A DNA stretch of 64,000 nt from NCBI GenBank assembly GCA_027488905.1, contig JAIYAT010000039.1, positions 103,908-167,907 of the forward strand, in the 5' to 3' direction. Position 1 is the first letter of the stretch; each line of letters begins with the position of its first letter. This document shows, in pieces, positions 26,947-35,258 of the stretch. The translations under genes were made by a program, and so were the position numbers. This DNA comes from Bacteroidota bacterium. GTDB taxonomy: Bacteria > Bacteroidota > Bacteroidia > UKL13-3. Under the pieces are notes generated by a model that saw nothing but the letters and a program-made list of their open reading frames with translations, had not been told where the DNA came from and ran no database searches.

Positions 26947-27393
26947 TTATCGGTGTTTGGATTGTTGGACTTCCCAACTGTGGTCTCCTAGCAACTTAAC
27001 AGAAGCAATATGTTTGCCCATGGATTTGCTTCTTCCCCATTCTTCTGGTCCAATAAGGGAAAGTTTATAATGGTCGTCTTTCTCATAAAGATGATAGAGT
27101 TGCCCTACAATTGGCTGAAATCTAAAATCAGAATCATAAATGTTTTCAGAAACCTTCAAGCGATTTTCAATTTCGCGTACCTGTTCCATTATCAAATCTG
27201 CTTGTCTTTTTAGTAATGCAATTTCTTGATTAGCATAATGATGCATTGCTTCTACGGCATTTGCTTTTATTTTGTTTTTATCCTCAACTCTTATAACAGG
27301 TGAGCCAACACTTAAAGGGATAGGTGATAAGTTTGCTGGTCCGATATAGCTGCCATCTTCATTTACCTGATTTTCTATTTCATTCATAATCAT
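26947..27393 (-). CDS. DUF2452 family protein
   Basis: 148-residue soluble protein matching the DUF2452 family common in Bacteroidota (GPANLSPIPLSVGSPVI near the N-terminus; a helical middle ADLIMEQVREIENRLKVSE; and GPEEWGRS near the end). Function unknown. Two in-frame ATGs two codons apart (27393 and 27387) could start it. It has no close operon partner. Confidence 0.8.
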   Translation of the reverse strand: MIMNEIENQVNEDGSYIGPANLSPIPLSVGSPVIRVEDKNKIKANAVEAMHHYANQEIALLKRQADLIMEQVREIENRLKVSENIYDSDFRFQPIVGQLYHLYEKDDHYKLSLIGPEEWGRSKSMGKHIASVKLLGDHSWEVQQSKHR

Positions 27394-27436
27394 AATAACT
27401 CAATATGGCTTTCTTAGTTTTATAGGTTTAAAATTT

Positions 27437-27446
27437 GGTTCAAACC
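27437..27446. repeat. Intergenic copy of GGTTCAAACC
   Basis: Full 10-base copy, extended as TTTGGTTCAAACCGAA, in the gap between the divergent DUF2452 and ispH genes, about 90 bases upstream of the ispH start. The same extended form recurs at 62597 and nearly so at 7482. Confidence 0.6.
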
Positions 27447-27491
27447 GAATTCTTTACCTGCTATTTATAATGTTTGACAATTTTAAACATT

Positions 27492-27499
27492 TACCTTTG
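27492..27499 (+). promoter_or_regulatory. -7 box of ispH
   Basis: TACCTTTG (TAnnTTTG) 31 bases before the ispH ATG. TTG at 27474-27476 is 15 bases upstream, a little close for the usual spacing. Confidence 0.5.
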
Positions 27500-27529
27500 T
27501 GAGGTGTTTAAAATCAATACAATCGTTTT

Positions 27530-28372
27530 ATGAAATTATCCGTAGAAATTGACGAGAATTCTGGCTTCTGTTTTGGAGTTGTATTTGCCATTCAGATGGC
27601 GGAAGATATTTTGGATGAAGAAGGGCACTTATTTTGTTTAGGTGATATTGTTCATAATGATGAAGAAGTGACTCGGCTTAGAAAAAAGGGATTAGAAATA
27701 ATTGATCATGAGGTTTTTAAAAAACTTACAAATACAAAAGTGCTCATTAGAGCTCATGGAGAACCACCAGAAACCTATCAACTTGCTTTAGAAAATAATA
27801 TCGAACTGGTAGATGCATCTTGTCCAGTTGTTTTAAAACTGCAACATCGTGTTAGAGAAGCACATAATAAAAATGAGAAAATTCTTATTTATGGAAAGCA
27901 TGGACATGCAGAGGTAAAGGGTTTGTTAGGGCAGACCCAAAATGAGGCAATAGTTATAGAGCATTTTGATGAATTAAATAATATAGAACTTCCAGAAAGA
28001 ATCCAGCTTTTTAGCCAAACCACCAAACGCACTAAAAATTTGTATGCATTAAAGGAGAATCTGGAGAGCAAAGGTATTCAGGTAGATTTTAACGATACAC
28101 TATGCAGACAGGTAAGCAATAGGGATATTCAATTAAGAGATTTTGCAAAAAGGTTTGATAAGGTTGTTTTTGTTTCTGGATTAAAATCGTCGAATGGCAA
28201 AGTGCTTTATGATGTTTGTAAAGATAATAACCCAAATACTTATTTTGTAACTAGCAAAAATGAAGTTAAGAAAGAATGGTTTACTGAAGATGATAAAGTT
28301 GGCATTTGTGGTGCAACGAGCACACCACAATGGCAGATGGATGAAATAAAAGATGTAATATTAAATTTTTAA
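27530..28372 (+). CDS. ispH: 4-hydroxy-3-methylbut-2-enyl diphosphate reductase
   Basis: Iron-sulphur enzyme for the last MEP step, giving IPP and DMAPP. 280 residues. The three cluster cysteines are seen in SGFCFGV (Cys14), DASCPVV, and the C-terminal region (DTLCRQVSNRD and GICGATSTPQW), with the substrate-binding AHGEPPE also present. Together with dxs (11.8 kb) and idi (2.2 kb) it completes the precursor supply for carotenoids and quinones. A glutathione peroxidase gene follows four bases later, perhaps reflecting oxidative care of the cluster (inference). Confidence 0.96.
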   Translation: MKLSVEIDENSGFCFGVVFAIQMAEDILDEEGHLFCLGDIVHNDEEVTRLRKKGLEIIDHEVFKKLTNTKVLIRAHGEPPETYQLALENNIELVDASCPVVLKLQHRVREAHNKNEKILIYGKHGHAEVKGLLGQTQNEAIVIEHFDELNNIELPERIQLFSQTTKRTKNLYALKENLESKGIQVDFNDTLCRQVSNRDIQLRDFAKRFDKVVFVSGLKSSNGKVLYDVCKDNNPNTYFVTSKNEVKKEWFTEDDKVGICGATSTPQWQMDEIKDVILNF

Positions 28373-28376
28373 GTAT

Positions 28377-28955
28377 ATGAAGAAGTATTTTTTTTCTGTT
28401 TTGTTTTTAGCTTTTGCAGGGGTTTTAGTTTATAGCTTTACTGCTTCAAGAAGTAGGAAAGTTGCAAATGCGAGTGCTACAAAGAACTTTTATGATCTGA
28501 AAATTAGATCTTTAGATGGAAAATCTATGATTAAAATGTCTGATTTTAAAGGTAAATATGTCTTATGTGTAAATGTGGCTAGCGAATGTGGATATACACC
28601 ACAATATGCAGGCTTGCAAAAGTTATCTCAGCAATTTGGCCAAAAGTTGGTGATTATCGGATTTCCTTGCAACCAATTTATGGGTCAGGAACCTGGCAGT
28701 GCAAGTGATATTCAGAGTTTTTGTAAAAAGAATTATGGTGTTACTTTTCCATTAACAGAAAAGATTGATGTTAAAGGAAGTAACCAGCATGAAATTTACC
28801 AATGGTTAACTAAAAAGGAGCTCAATAGTATAAGTGATGCTACAATTAAATGGAATTTTAATAAAATTTTGATTGACCCAAATGGTAATTGGTCAAAATA
28901 CTATGGATCATCAGTTGACCCTAATAGCAATGAAATAACTAATTTAATTAAATAA
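28377..28955 (+). CDS. Glutathione peroxidase family protein, exported or membrane-anchored
   Basis: 192-residue thioredoxin-fold peroxidase. An N-terminal hydrophobic segment (MKKYFFSVLFLAFAGVLVYSF) is a signal peptide or anchor, so it acts outside the cytosol. The peroxidatic Cys is in VASECGYTPQY; FPCNQFMGQEPGS and IKWNFNKILIDPNG are also classic motifs. Like most bacterial members it uses Cys rather than selenocysteine and probably takes electrons from thioredoxin. It starts four bases after ispH. Confidence 0.9.
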   Translation: MKKYFFSVLFLAFAGVLVYSFTASRSRKVANASATKNFYDLKIRSLDGKSMIKMSDFKGKYVLCVNVASECGYTPQYAGLQKLSQQFGQKLVIIGFPCNQFMGQEPGSASDIQSFCKKNYGVTFPLTEKIDVKGSNQHEIYQWLTKKELNSISDATIKWNFNKILIDPNGNWSKYYGSSVDPNSNEITNLIK

Positions 28956-28960
28956 AGGTA

Positions 28961-30424
28961 TTATGCCCCTTTAAAGTTTGATAAATTAAATTTTAGACCA
29001 AAATATAAATCAACCCCTTTGATATTTCTAAGCCCAATTAATTCAAAAACGTGATTTGTTCCCATAAAAAATGGTCCTACTTTGAAGCCAAAACCTAACG
29101 ATGGAATTTGATATTCTACAAGATTAAGTGGTATGAAAATACCACTTTTTTCTTTTTCACGACGCGCAGTAAGGCTGATTATGTTTGCTGCACGCATTCC
29201 AAAATCTCCAGGTATTGGCAGTCGATGTGTTCCATTAAAGTTGATAAACCAATTACGCTTAAGGGCATAATCAAATTGGACATTTACCCTACTTGCTGTA
29301 TACTGTGTATATTTATTGTCTGTAACATAATTGGTATTTGGATTACCTGCAAAGTCGAAAAACAATCGCCTTTCTAGCGCAAATACCCCCAAATAAAATG
29401 ATTGGTCTAAGTTTTTTGTAGCTCCATTTGCGTTTATATATGTATTTGAAGAGGTTTGCTCAGTAAATCTAATAAATCCAACATCCATCAATGAAACGCC
29501 AAATCTCCACTTGAATTCTTGAAATTCTCTAATTCTACCTAGATTTCTAATATTAGGACAAATAGTTTTGCGTGTAGGTCTTCCTTTTTTCTTTTTGGTA
29601 ACAGAATATCCAATATCAAATGCAAACCCATTTCCTCTGCTTGCCATAAGTTCTCCAATACTGGTAGCTTTTGCAGCAGCATAATTAAAGTTGAAATCAG
29701 AATTTTCAAAATTAATAGACGAGTCACCAATGAAAGACCATTTAGAATTATTGTTATCTTGAAAGATTATTGAGTTTATACCGTTTAAATAGTGCAAATT
29801 AACTCCAACTCTATGGCTATATTTAAAGTTTTCACGAAAATTATAGGAGTAGTTTAAAGCCACATCCGTGTAGACCATAGTGTTAGATCTAACATTATTT
29901 AATCTTGTTTCTTTGCCAATTAAATCCACTGTTTCTGCACCCTTTAACAAGAAAATTGACATTTCTTTAGGCATGTTAACAGTGTTAGAATTAGTTTTTA
30001 AGGCAGTAACAATTCCAAAAGAATGTTTAGAAAAGTTTATTAAAAAGGAAGGCCCGTAAATTGTTACATCAGCAAAAATGTAGTTTTTATCTTTAAGACT
30101 TCTCCTTATATTATATGCTTTGTCAAATTTTTCGTTAATTGATTCTCCATCTGTTGATTTTTCTGTGATCGACGAAATAATGTCTCTATTTATATATCCA
30201 GTAATTGGTTTAGCATCCAAATAAAACCCATTATTTAGAATGGTAGTAGAGAATCCGAAAGCTAGGAAATCAGTTCCGCCGCTCAGGAAATTTGTATGTG
30301 AAGGGTTTACTGTCACACCCAAAACACCTGCTTGGTTGCTACTTTGCAATCCACCCAAGAACTGGCCATTTACTTTTAGGGAAAATAAAAGTCCCGTTAC
30401 TAAAATTATTATAATTTTATTCAT
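28961..30424 (-). CDS. Outer-membrane beta-barrel protein (resembles DUF5723)
   Basis: 487 residues from the ATG at 30424; the ATG at 30454 would add ten residues ahead of the signal peptide MNKIIIILVTGLLFSLKVNG. The mature protein is strand-rich with many aromatic residues and ends in the barrel-like GVDLYFGLKFNLSNF. The N-terminal part (VTVNPSHTNFLSGGTDFLAF) recalls DUF5723 proteins of Bacteroidota, but I am not certain of the family. It lies just downstream of comF on the same strand and may share its transcript. No function can be given. Confidence 0.65.
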   Translation of the reverse strand: MNKIIIILVTGLLFSLKVNGQFLGGLQSSNQAGVLGVTVNPSHTNFLSGGTDFLAFGFSTTILNNGFYLDAKPITGYINRDIISSITEKSTDGESINEKFDKAYNIRRSLKDKNYIFADVTIYGPSFLINFSKHSFGIVTALKTNSNTVNMPKEMSIFLLKGAETVDLIGKETRLNNVRSNTMVYTDVALNYSYNFRENFKYSHRVGVNLHYLNGINSIIFQDNNNSKWSFIGDSSINFENSDFNFNYAAAKATSIGELMASRGNGFAFDIGYSVTKKKKGRPTRKTICPNIRNLGRIREFQEFKWRFGVSLMDVGFIRFTEQTSSNTYINANGATKNLDQSFYLGVFALERRLFFDFAGNPNTNYVTDNKYTQYTASRVNVQFDYALKRNWFINFNGTHRLPIPGDFGMRAANIISLTARREKEKSGIFIPLNLVEYQIPSLGFGFKVGPFFMGTNHVFELIGLRNIKGVDLYFGLKFNLSNFKGA

Positions 30425-30456
30425 CAATTTACTATGGGTAGAACTTTGTTTCATGT

Positions 30457-31137
30457 TTACGCTGCATGAGCAATACTTGCAATACTAAGTTTACAATTTG
30501 ATTTTTCAATGATTTCTCTTACACAACTTTCAATGGTTGCACCAGTTGTTATCACATCATCAACAACAAGTATATGTTTATTTTGTATTGTTTCTGCATT
30601 TTTAACTCCAAAAACCGACTTTACATTATTCCAACGTTCGATCCTAGATTTTTGTGTTTGAGTTGCTGTATTTTTTTTTCTAAATAGTAATGAGCTGTAA
30701 TCGGGTATTTCCAAAACTTCTGCTAAACCATTTGCAAAGGCTTGACTTTGGTTATAACCTCTTTTTCGCAATTTAATAGGGTGCAATGGAATAGCCATAA
30801 TTCCCTCTATATTTTCAACTGCCTTACTATTTTTAAGTCTCTGACCATAAATCTTACCTAAAAGTACCGCTAGGTCTTCATTTCCTTTGTATTTTAATTC
30901 GTGCAATATTTTTTGCGTAATGCCTTCTTGATTAAAATACAGAAACGAAAATGCCCTTTGAAATGGAATCTTTCCCCAAAGGGATTTTTCAATACTATTC
31001 TCATCCATAAGATGATATTGAGTTTCTGGCAACTCTAATTGACAATTTAAGCACAATAGCTTTTCATTTAAAACCAATGTTTGATGGCAATTGATACAGA
31101 GGTTAGGAAAAATTATTTGTAAAATATCTTTGAGCAT
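30457..31137 (-). CDS. ComF family phosphoribosyltransferase-like protein
   Basis: 226 residues from the ATG at 31137; an in-frame TTG lies six codons upstream. An N-terminal zinc-binding region has two CxxC pairs (NLCINCHQ, LLCLNCQ), followed by a type I phosphoribosyltransferase domain with the PRPP loop HILVVDDVITTGAT. ComF is needed for DNA uptake in naturally competent bacteria, where it is thought to help single-stranded DNA cross the inner membrane. The gene is common in Bacteroidota whether or not competence is known. A TAAATTG box at 31151-31145 could be its -7 element. Confidence 0.88.
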   Translation of the reverse strand: MLKDILQIIFPNLCINCHQTLVLNEKLLCLNCQLELPETQYHLMDENSIEKSLWGKIPFQRAFSFLYFNQEGITQKILHELKYKGNEDLAVLLGKIYGQRLKNSKAVENIEGIMAIPLHPIKLRKRGYNQSQAFANGLAEVLEIPDYSSLLFRKKNTATQTQKSRIERWNNVKSVFGVKNAETIQNKHILVVDDVITTGATIESCVREIIEKSNCKLSIASIAHAA

Positions 31138-31232
31138 AAGTTTGCAATTTAACAATTGAGATTTGATTAATCCCTTAATTTTTACTTAAACTAACCAAGA
31201 TTCCTTTTTTTTATAGTTTATTTCATTTTAAT

Positions 31233-31242
31233 GGTTTGAACC
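31233..31242. repeat. Intergenic copy of GGTTTGAACC (reverse form)
   Basis: Full 10-base copy in the gap between the divergent comF and flavin-reductase genes. It lies about 40 bases upstream of the -7 candidate at 31280. Confidence 0.6.
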
Positions 31243-31279
31243 AAGATTATTTTCCTGTTTATCTATAGTGTAAAATGAT

Positions 31280-31287
31280 TATATTTG
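31280..31287 (+). promoter_or_regulatory. -7 box candidate for the flavin reductase gene
   Basis: TATATTTG, an exact TAnnTTTG, 28 bases before the ATG at 31315. No clear TTG upstream. Confidence 0.4.
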
Positions 31288-31314
31288 GTTATATTCTAAT
31301 CTAAAATTAAAGTT

Positions 31315-32034
31315 ATGAAGCAAACCTTTTTTGAAACTGAAATTGTGAAAATAATTAATGAAACTTCTACTACCAGAAGATATTTTTTTAGTGTTGTTTC
31401 AAAGGATAAATTTGAATATAAAGCAGGTCAGTTTGTTATGCTTCAACTTGATATAAATGCAAAGATTCCCTATCGGTCATATAGTATAGCTTCTACGCCT
31501 GATGGTTCAAATCAGTTTGAATTAATTATTGTACTTAATCCACCTGGGGCTGGAACTCCATTTATTTGGGATAATTTTGAAGTAGGAAGTAAGGTTATGT
31601 GTGCTGGTCCTATTGGCAAATTTGTTTTACCAGAATATATTCATAATGATTTATGTTTCATCTGCACAGGCACTGGAATAGCACCATTACGAAGCATGTT
31701 GTGGTACATTATTAATAATAAAATTCAACACCATAGAATTTATTTTGTTTTTGGTGCCCGTACAAAAGACGACCTCTTATACTATGAAGAATTGTTAGAA
31801 TTGACAGAAAAACATAAGTCTGTTCATTTTATTCCTGTGCTATCAAGAGAGACATCAGAAACTTGGAATGGCAGAATTGGTTATGTTCATCAGGTTTATG
31901 AGGAGATTTTTTCCAACAAAAGACCAGCAGAATTTTTCATATGTGGCTGGAGTGCAATGTTAAAGGAAGCTCGAGAGCGGCTTGCTTTAATGGGTTACCC
32001 AAAAGAACAAGTCCATTTTGAGCGCTATGATTAA
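31315..32034 (+). CDS. FAD/NAD(P)-binding oxidoreductase (ferredoxin-NADP reductase-like)
   Basis: 239 residues with the two-domain FNR fold. The FAD site is RSYSIAS (about residues 59-65) and GPIGKFVLP; the NAD(P) site is ICTGTGIAPLRSML and the C-terminal FICGWSAMLKEAR. There is no ferredoxin domain or transmembrane part. It is most like stand-alone ferredoxin/flavodoxin-NADP reductases; a phenol-hydroxylase-type reductase is an alternative. rpoN follows 27 bases later on the same strand. Confidence 0.88.
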   Translation: MKQTFFETEIVKIINETSTTRRYFFSVVSKDKFEYKAGQFVMLQLDINAKIPYRSYSIASTPDGSNQFELIIVLNPPGAGTPFIWDNFEVGSKVMCAGPIGKFVLPEYIHNDLCFICTGTGIAPLRSMLWYIINNKIQHHRIYFVFGARTKDDLLYYEELLELTEKHKSVHFIPVLSRETSETWNGRIGYVHQVYEEIFSNKRPAEFFICGWSAMLKEARERLALMGYPKEQVHFERYD

Positions 32035-32061
32035 GGTTTTTTCTTAATTTTGCATCAGCAC

Positions 32062-33537
32062 ATGTTAAAACAAGGCCTACAGCAAACTCAAACGCAAAAG
32101 TTATCTCCGCAACAAATTCAATTTATAAAATTGTTGCAGTTGAATTCTGTTGATATTCTGCAGAGAATTGACCAAGAACTCATAGAGAATCCTGCTCTTT
32201 TAAAGGCGGAAGATACAGATGCGGCGCCTGGTGAAACTGATCCAATCAAAGAGTCTGAATTGGCCACAACTGATGAAGCCTCCGATTTAAATGTCGATGA
32301 TTTTTTAAAAGAAGAGACTTTTGATGTAAAGGAATATGTCAACGACGAATATGATCCTGATGGTTTTCATTTGAGTGATGAAGGTGATGAAGAGCGCAAA
32401 GAAAGACCAATTGTAGAAGCTAATTCTTTCCATGAAGAATTAATGGAGCAGTTCTCGGCAATAGCAGAGGATGAAAGAGAATTGATTATTGGTAACCAAA
32501 TTATTGGTTCTATAGATGATGACGGATACTTGCGCAGACCTTTAGCCGCTATTGGCAATGATTTGGCTTTTTCTATGAATGTAGATGCTTCTGCCAATGA
32601 CTTGAGCAAAATTCTGATTAAAATTCAAAATCTTGATCCTGCTGGAATTGGAGCAACTTCTTTGCAAGAATGTCTATTGTTGCAATTAAAAAGAAAAAAC
32701 CAGAAAATTTTACCTGTAAGAATTGCTATATCTATCTTAAGTGAGCATTTTGATGATTTTATAAAAAAGCATTATGATAAACTTTCAAAACAATTAAAGA
32801 TTTCTGAAGAAGAGTTAAAGCTGAGTATACAAGTTATCACAAAATTAAATCCTAAGCCAGGTGAATCAATTGATACTTCCGCTACCCAATATATTACACC
32901 TGATTTTATCCTAATCGAAGAAGGAGATAAATTTGTGGTTCATTTAAATTCTAGAAATGCACCAGATTTGCGAATAAGTAGAAGTTACTTAGAAACCTTA
33001 AAAGGATTTGATGAAGCAAAAACTCCTACCCGTGAACAAAAGGAAACTGCTCAGTTTATCAAACAAAAATTGGATGGCGCAAGGTGGTTTATAGATAGTA
33101 TTAGACAAAGGCACCAAACGCTTTTAGGTACAATGAATGCTATTTTAAAATTTCAGTATAGGTTTTTTGAAGAAGGAGATGAAACTTTTCTTCGACCAAT
33201 GATTTTAAAAGATATTGCCGAAATTACTGGTTTAGATATTTCAACCATTAGTAGGGTGGCAAATAGCAAGTATGTACAAACACAATATGGCACTTTTGCT
33301 TTGAAGTTTTTTTTCAGTGAAGGAATTCAAACGGATGATGGCGAGGAAGTAAGTAGTAGAGAAGTTAAGAAAATACTTAAAGACGCCATTGAATCAGAAG
33401 ATAAGTCAAAACCTCTGCCAGATGAAAGGTTGATGGATATTCTAAAAGAAAAAGGTTACAATATTGCACGTAGAACCGTGGCTAAATACCGCGAACAAAT
33501 GAATATTCCTGTTGCTCGCTTAAGAAAAGAAATCTAA
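32062..33537 (+). CDS. rpoN: RNA polymerase sigma-54 factor
   Basis: Alternative sigma factor that needs AAA+ activators. 491 residues from the ATG at 32062 (an in-frame TTG lies four codons earlier). Region I is the Gln/Leu-rich N-terminus (LKQGLQQTQTQKLSPQQIQF), followed by the acidic region II. The core-binding and HTH regions follow (LDISTISRVANSKYVQT), and the C-terminal RpoN box is ARRTVAKYREQMNI. A TAATTTTG box overlaps 32045-32052. No sigma-54 activator is present in this window. Confidence 0.96.
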   Translation: MLKQGLQQTQTQKLSPQQIQFIKLLQLNSVDILQRIDQELIENPALLKAEDTDAAPGETDPIKESELATTDEASDLNVDDFLKEETFDVKEYVNDEYDPDGFHLSDEGDEERKERPIVEANSFHEELMEQFSAIAEDERELIIGNQIIGSIDDDGYLRRPLAAIGNDLAFSMNVDASANDLSKILIKIQNLDPAGIGATSLQECLLLQLKRKNQKILPVRIAISILSEHFDDFIKKHYDKLSKQLKISEEELKLSIQVITKLNPKPGESIDTSATQYITPDFILIEEGDKFVVHLNSRNAPDLRISRSYLETLKGFDEAKTPTREQKETAQFIKQKLDGARWFIDSIRQRHQTLLGTMNAILKFQYRFFEEGDETFLRPMILKDIAEITGLDISTISRVANSKYVQTQYGTFALKFFFSEGIQTDDGEEVSSREVKKILKDAIESEDKSKPLPDERLMDILKEKGYNIARRTVAKYREQMNIPVARLRKEI

Positions 33538-33587
33538 AAATTTTTTTCAATTTTGACGTATAACGATTGCTTTTTTTAATGTAAATC

Positions 33588-34739
33588 CTAACCTAGGTTT
33601 TTGTGTAGTTTTTGGTCTGGATAGTTAATAAAAGATCCTTTATGATCATGTCTTTTTTGGTTCAACCCAAAACTATTATTGGAATTGTTTATATGATTTG
33701 CAATATTTATAAACGTTTGCCCCTTTAGTAAAACTAAGATACAGCTTAGAATGCCAAAGCCTGCAATTAGATTGAAAATGCTAGTTTTTTCATCTTGTAA
33801 TACGTTTAGAAAGAAAAGTAGTAAAGAAGAGGCTAAGGCTATATAAACTGGAGGCCTCAAGTAATTCATGCCAAATACAATTTTATCTATATTCGGGTAT
33901 TTTATTCCTTCTTTCAATAGTTTGAACCCAAGCTGAATATTATGAAAATACATTTTTAAATGTAATTGTTTTTTAATCTTATAGTGTTCTTTTTTGAGTG
34001 TTTTTCCTAAAATTCTTGCTGTTGCATCGTAATCAATCTTAATGGATCTACTTATTATTTCTGCCTGAAGCAACTTATCATTACCCGCAATTAGTTGAAA
34101 GTTTATTTCTTTAAAAATCTGGTATTGCAACATAAATCCTTGTTCCCATATGGCTGCAGAAATACCTAAAGCATTTGGAGCCTCCCTGTCAATTAGGTTC
34201 AAAACTTCTCTTGCAAATTTTTGATATACCCCTAAGCTTTCATTGTTACCATCGATGATTACTTGAGATTGAACCACTTTTTTACCTTGCATTAAATTTA
34301 AGTTCATGCAATTAAGGTAATCCTTTGGGATGCATGAATCACTTTTTATGGCAATTACAGCCTCGGGCGACTTTTCTAAATAAGGTTTAACTATTTCTAA
34401 GAAGTTCAAACCAGTTAGCCGGCTTTGAATCGGCCTTATAATTTTGATATTCTTTAAATTGTTTGTCTCAATAATTGGGGTTTTGATAAAAAAGTATGCC
34501 GTATAATTAAAATAGTTTTGATTTTGGAGCTCTTGAATACGTGCAACAATCTCTTCTTCATTTGAAAAATTGTAAAATACAATTGCTAATTGTTTTTCGT
34601 GTAGCTCTTTTTCCATGACAGGTATAATTGTTTCCCTATGGATTAGGTTCTTTATTAGGTAAACAACTATCAACACTAGAATTAGTATTGTATATAGTGC
34701 AAGAACTATTTGAATAATTAAGAATAAAATTGAGGCCAT
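33588..34739 (-). CDS. Membrane-anchored glycosyltransferase-2-like protein, catalytic motif unclear
   Basis: 383 residues: an N-terminal membrane segment (residues 5-28), a soluble region of about 240 residues, and two or three C-terminal membrane segments (about 295-345). This layout matches membrane GT2 enzymes. Candidate equivalents of GT2 motifs are AIKSDSCIPKDYL (where a DxD would sit) and GNDKLLQAEI (the ED-like acceptor site), but the DxD is not intact. It may be inactive or a distant family. It converges with rpoN and has a possible -7 box (TATTTTTG, 34786-34779 reverse strand). Confidence 0.55.
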   Translation of the reverse strand: MASILFLIIQIVLALYTILILVLIVVYLIKNLIHRETIIPVMEKELHEKQLAIVFYNFSNEEEIVARIQELQNQNYFNYTAYFFIKTPIIETNNLKNIKIIRPIQSRLTGLNFLEIVKPYLEKSPEAVIAIKSDSCIPKDYLNCMNLNLMQGKKVVQSQVIIDGNNESLGVYQKFAREVLNLIDREAPNALGISAAIWEQGFMLQYQIFKEINFQLIAGNDKLLQAEIISRSIKIDYDATARILGKTLKKEHYKIKKQLHLKMYFHNIQLGFKLLKEGIKYPNIDKIVFGMNYLRPPVYIALASSLLLFFLNVLQDEKTSIFNLIAGFGILSCILVLLKGQTFINIANHINNSNNSFGLNQKRHDHKGSFINYPDQKLHKNLG

Positions 34740-34949
34740 GATTTAAGAATGTTTAATGCCTTTGACAAATAACCACTCCAAAAATAGTTATTTGAATTGC
34801 CATAAAAACTATTTAAATGGCGTATTCCAGTGTTATTTTCTTAATTTTATGATAATCAATCATATAACTTTTATTAAAAATGCCTAAAAACTATACAAAT
34901 AGTTAAAAAAGAATGATAAGTAGGTTATAGTTTATGTGAATGGCAATTG
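34740..34949. other. AT-rich intergenic region with small inverted repeats
   Basis: No gene seen. It holds AAATAGTT / AACTATTT about 18 bases apart (34782-34814) and AACTAT-ACAA-ATAGTT (34889-34904) followed by a run of A. On the reverse strand the second could be a weak terminator for the gene ending at 34950. Confidence 0.4.
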
Positions 34950-35255
34950 CTAACATATTTCTAGCAAAGTCCTAAATGCAATAAATTTTCCTTCAAATTT
35001 CTTTCGTGTTTCAGCTTGTAAAGCTGGCGCGAAATTTTGTTGGTAAGCCTCATAAGTCTCCATGTCTTTGCAATAATATTGAATGGCATAGGTTTGTCCT
35101 GTCTCATCCTCCTGACGACTTATTAGCCGCATCATTTTATAGTTTTCAAACATACCAGTTGCCATTACTTGAGGCAGATGTTCGCTTTTCATCCAGGAAA
35201 GCCATTGCTCATGAATTTCATCTTCCACATTTATCGTAACATTATAAACTATCAT
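34950..35255 (-). CDS. DUF4286 family protein
   Basis: 101-residue soluble protein of the DUF4286 family (MIVYNVTINVEDEIHEQWL start, followed by SEHLPQVMATGMF), widespread in Bacteroidota and probably a dimeric alpha/beta-barrel (ABM-like) fold. Function unknown. It starts three bases after the TPR gene upstream, so they form an operon. Confidence 0.82.
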   Translation of the reverse strand: MIVYNVTINVEDEIHEQWLSWMKSEHLPQVMATGMFENYKMMRLISRQEDETGQTYAIQYYCKDMETYEAYQQNFAPALQAETRKKFEGKFIAFRTLLEIC

Positions 35256-35258
35256 ATA

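Noticed and set aside
34889..34904. AACTAT-ACAA-ATAGTT as a strong terminator
   Set aside because: The stem is only six A/T-rich pairs; it may be weak or chance, so it is only noted in the intergenic entry.
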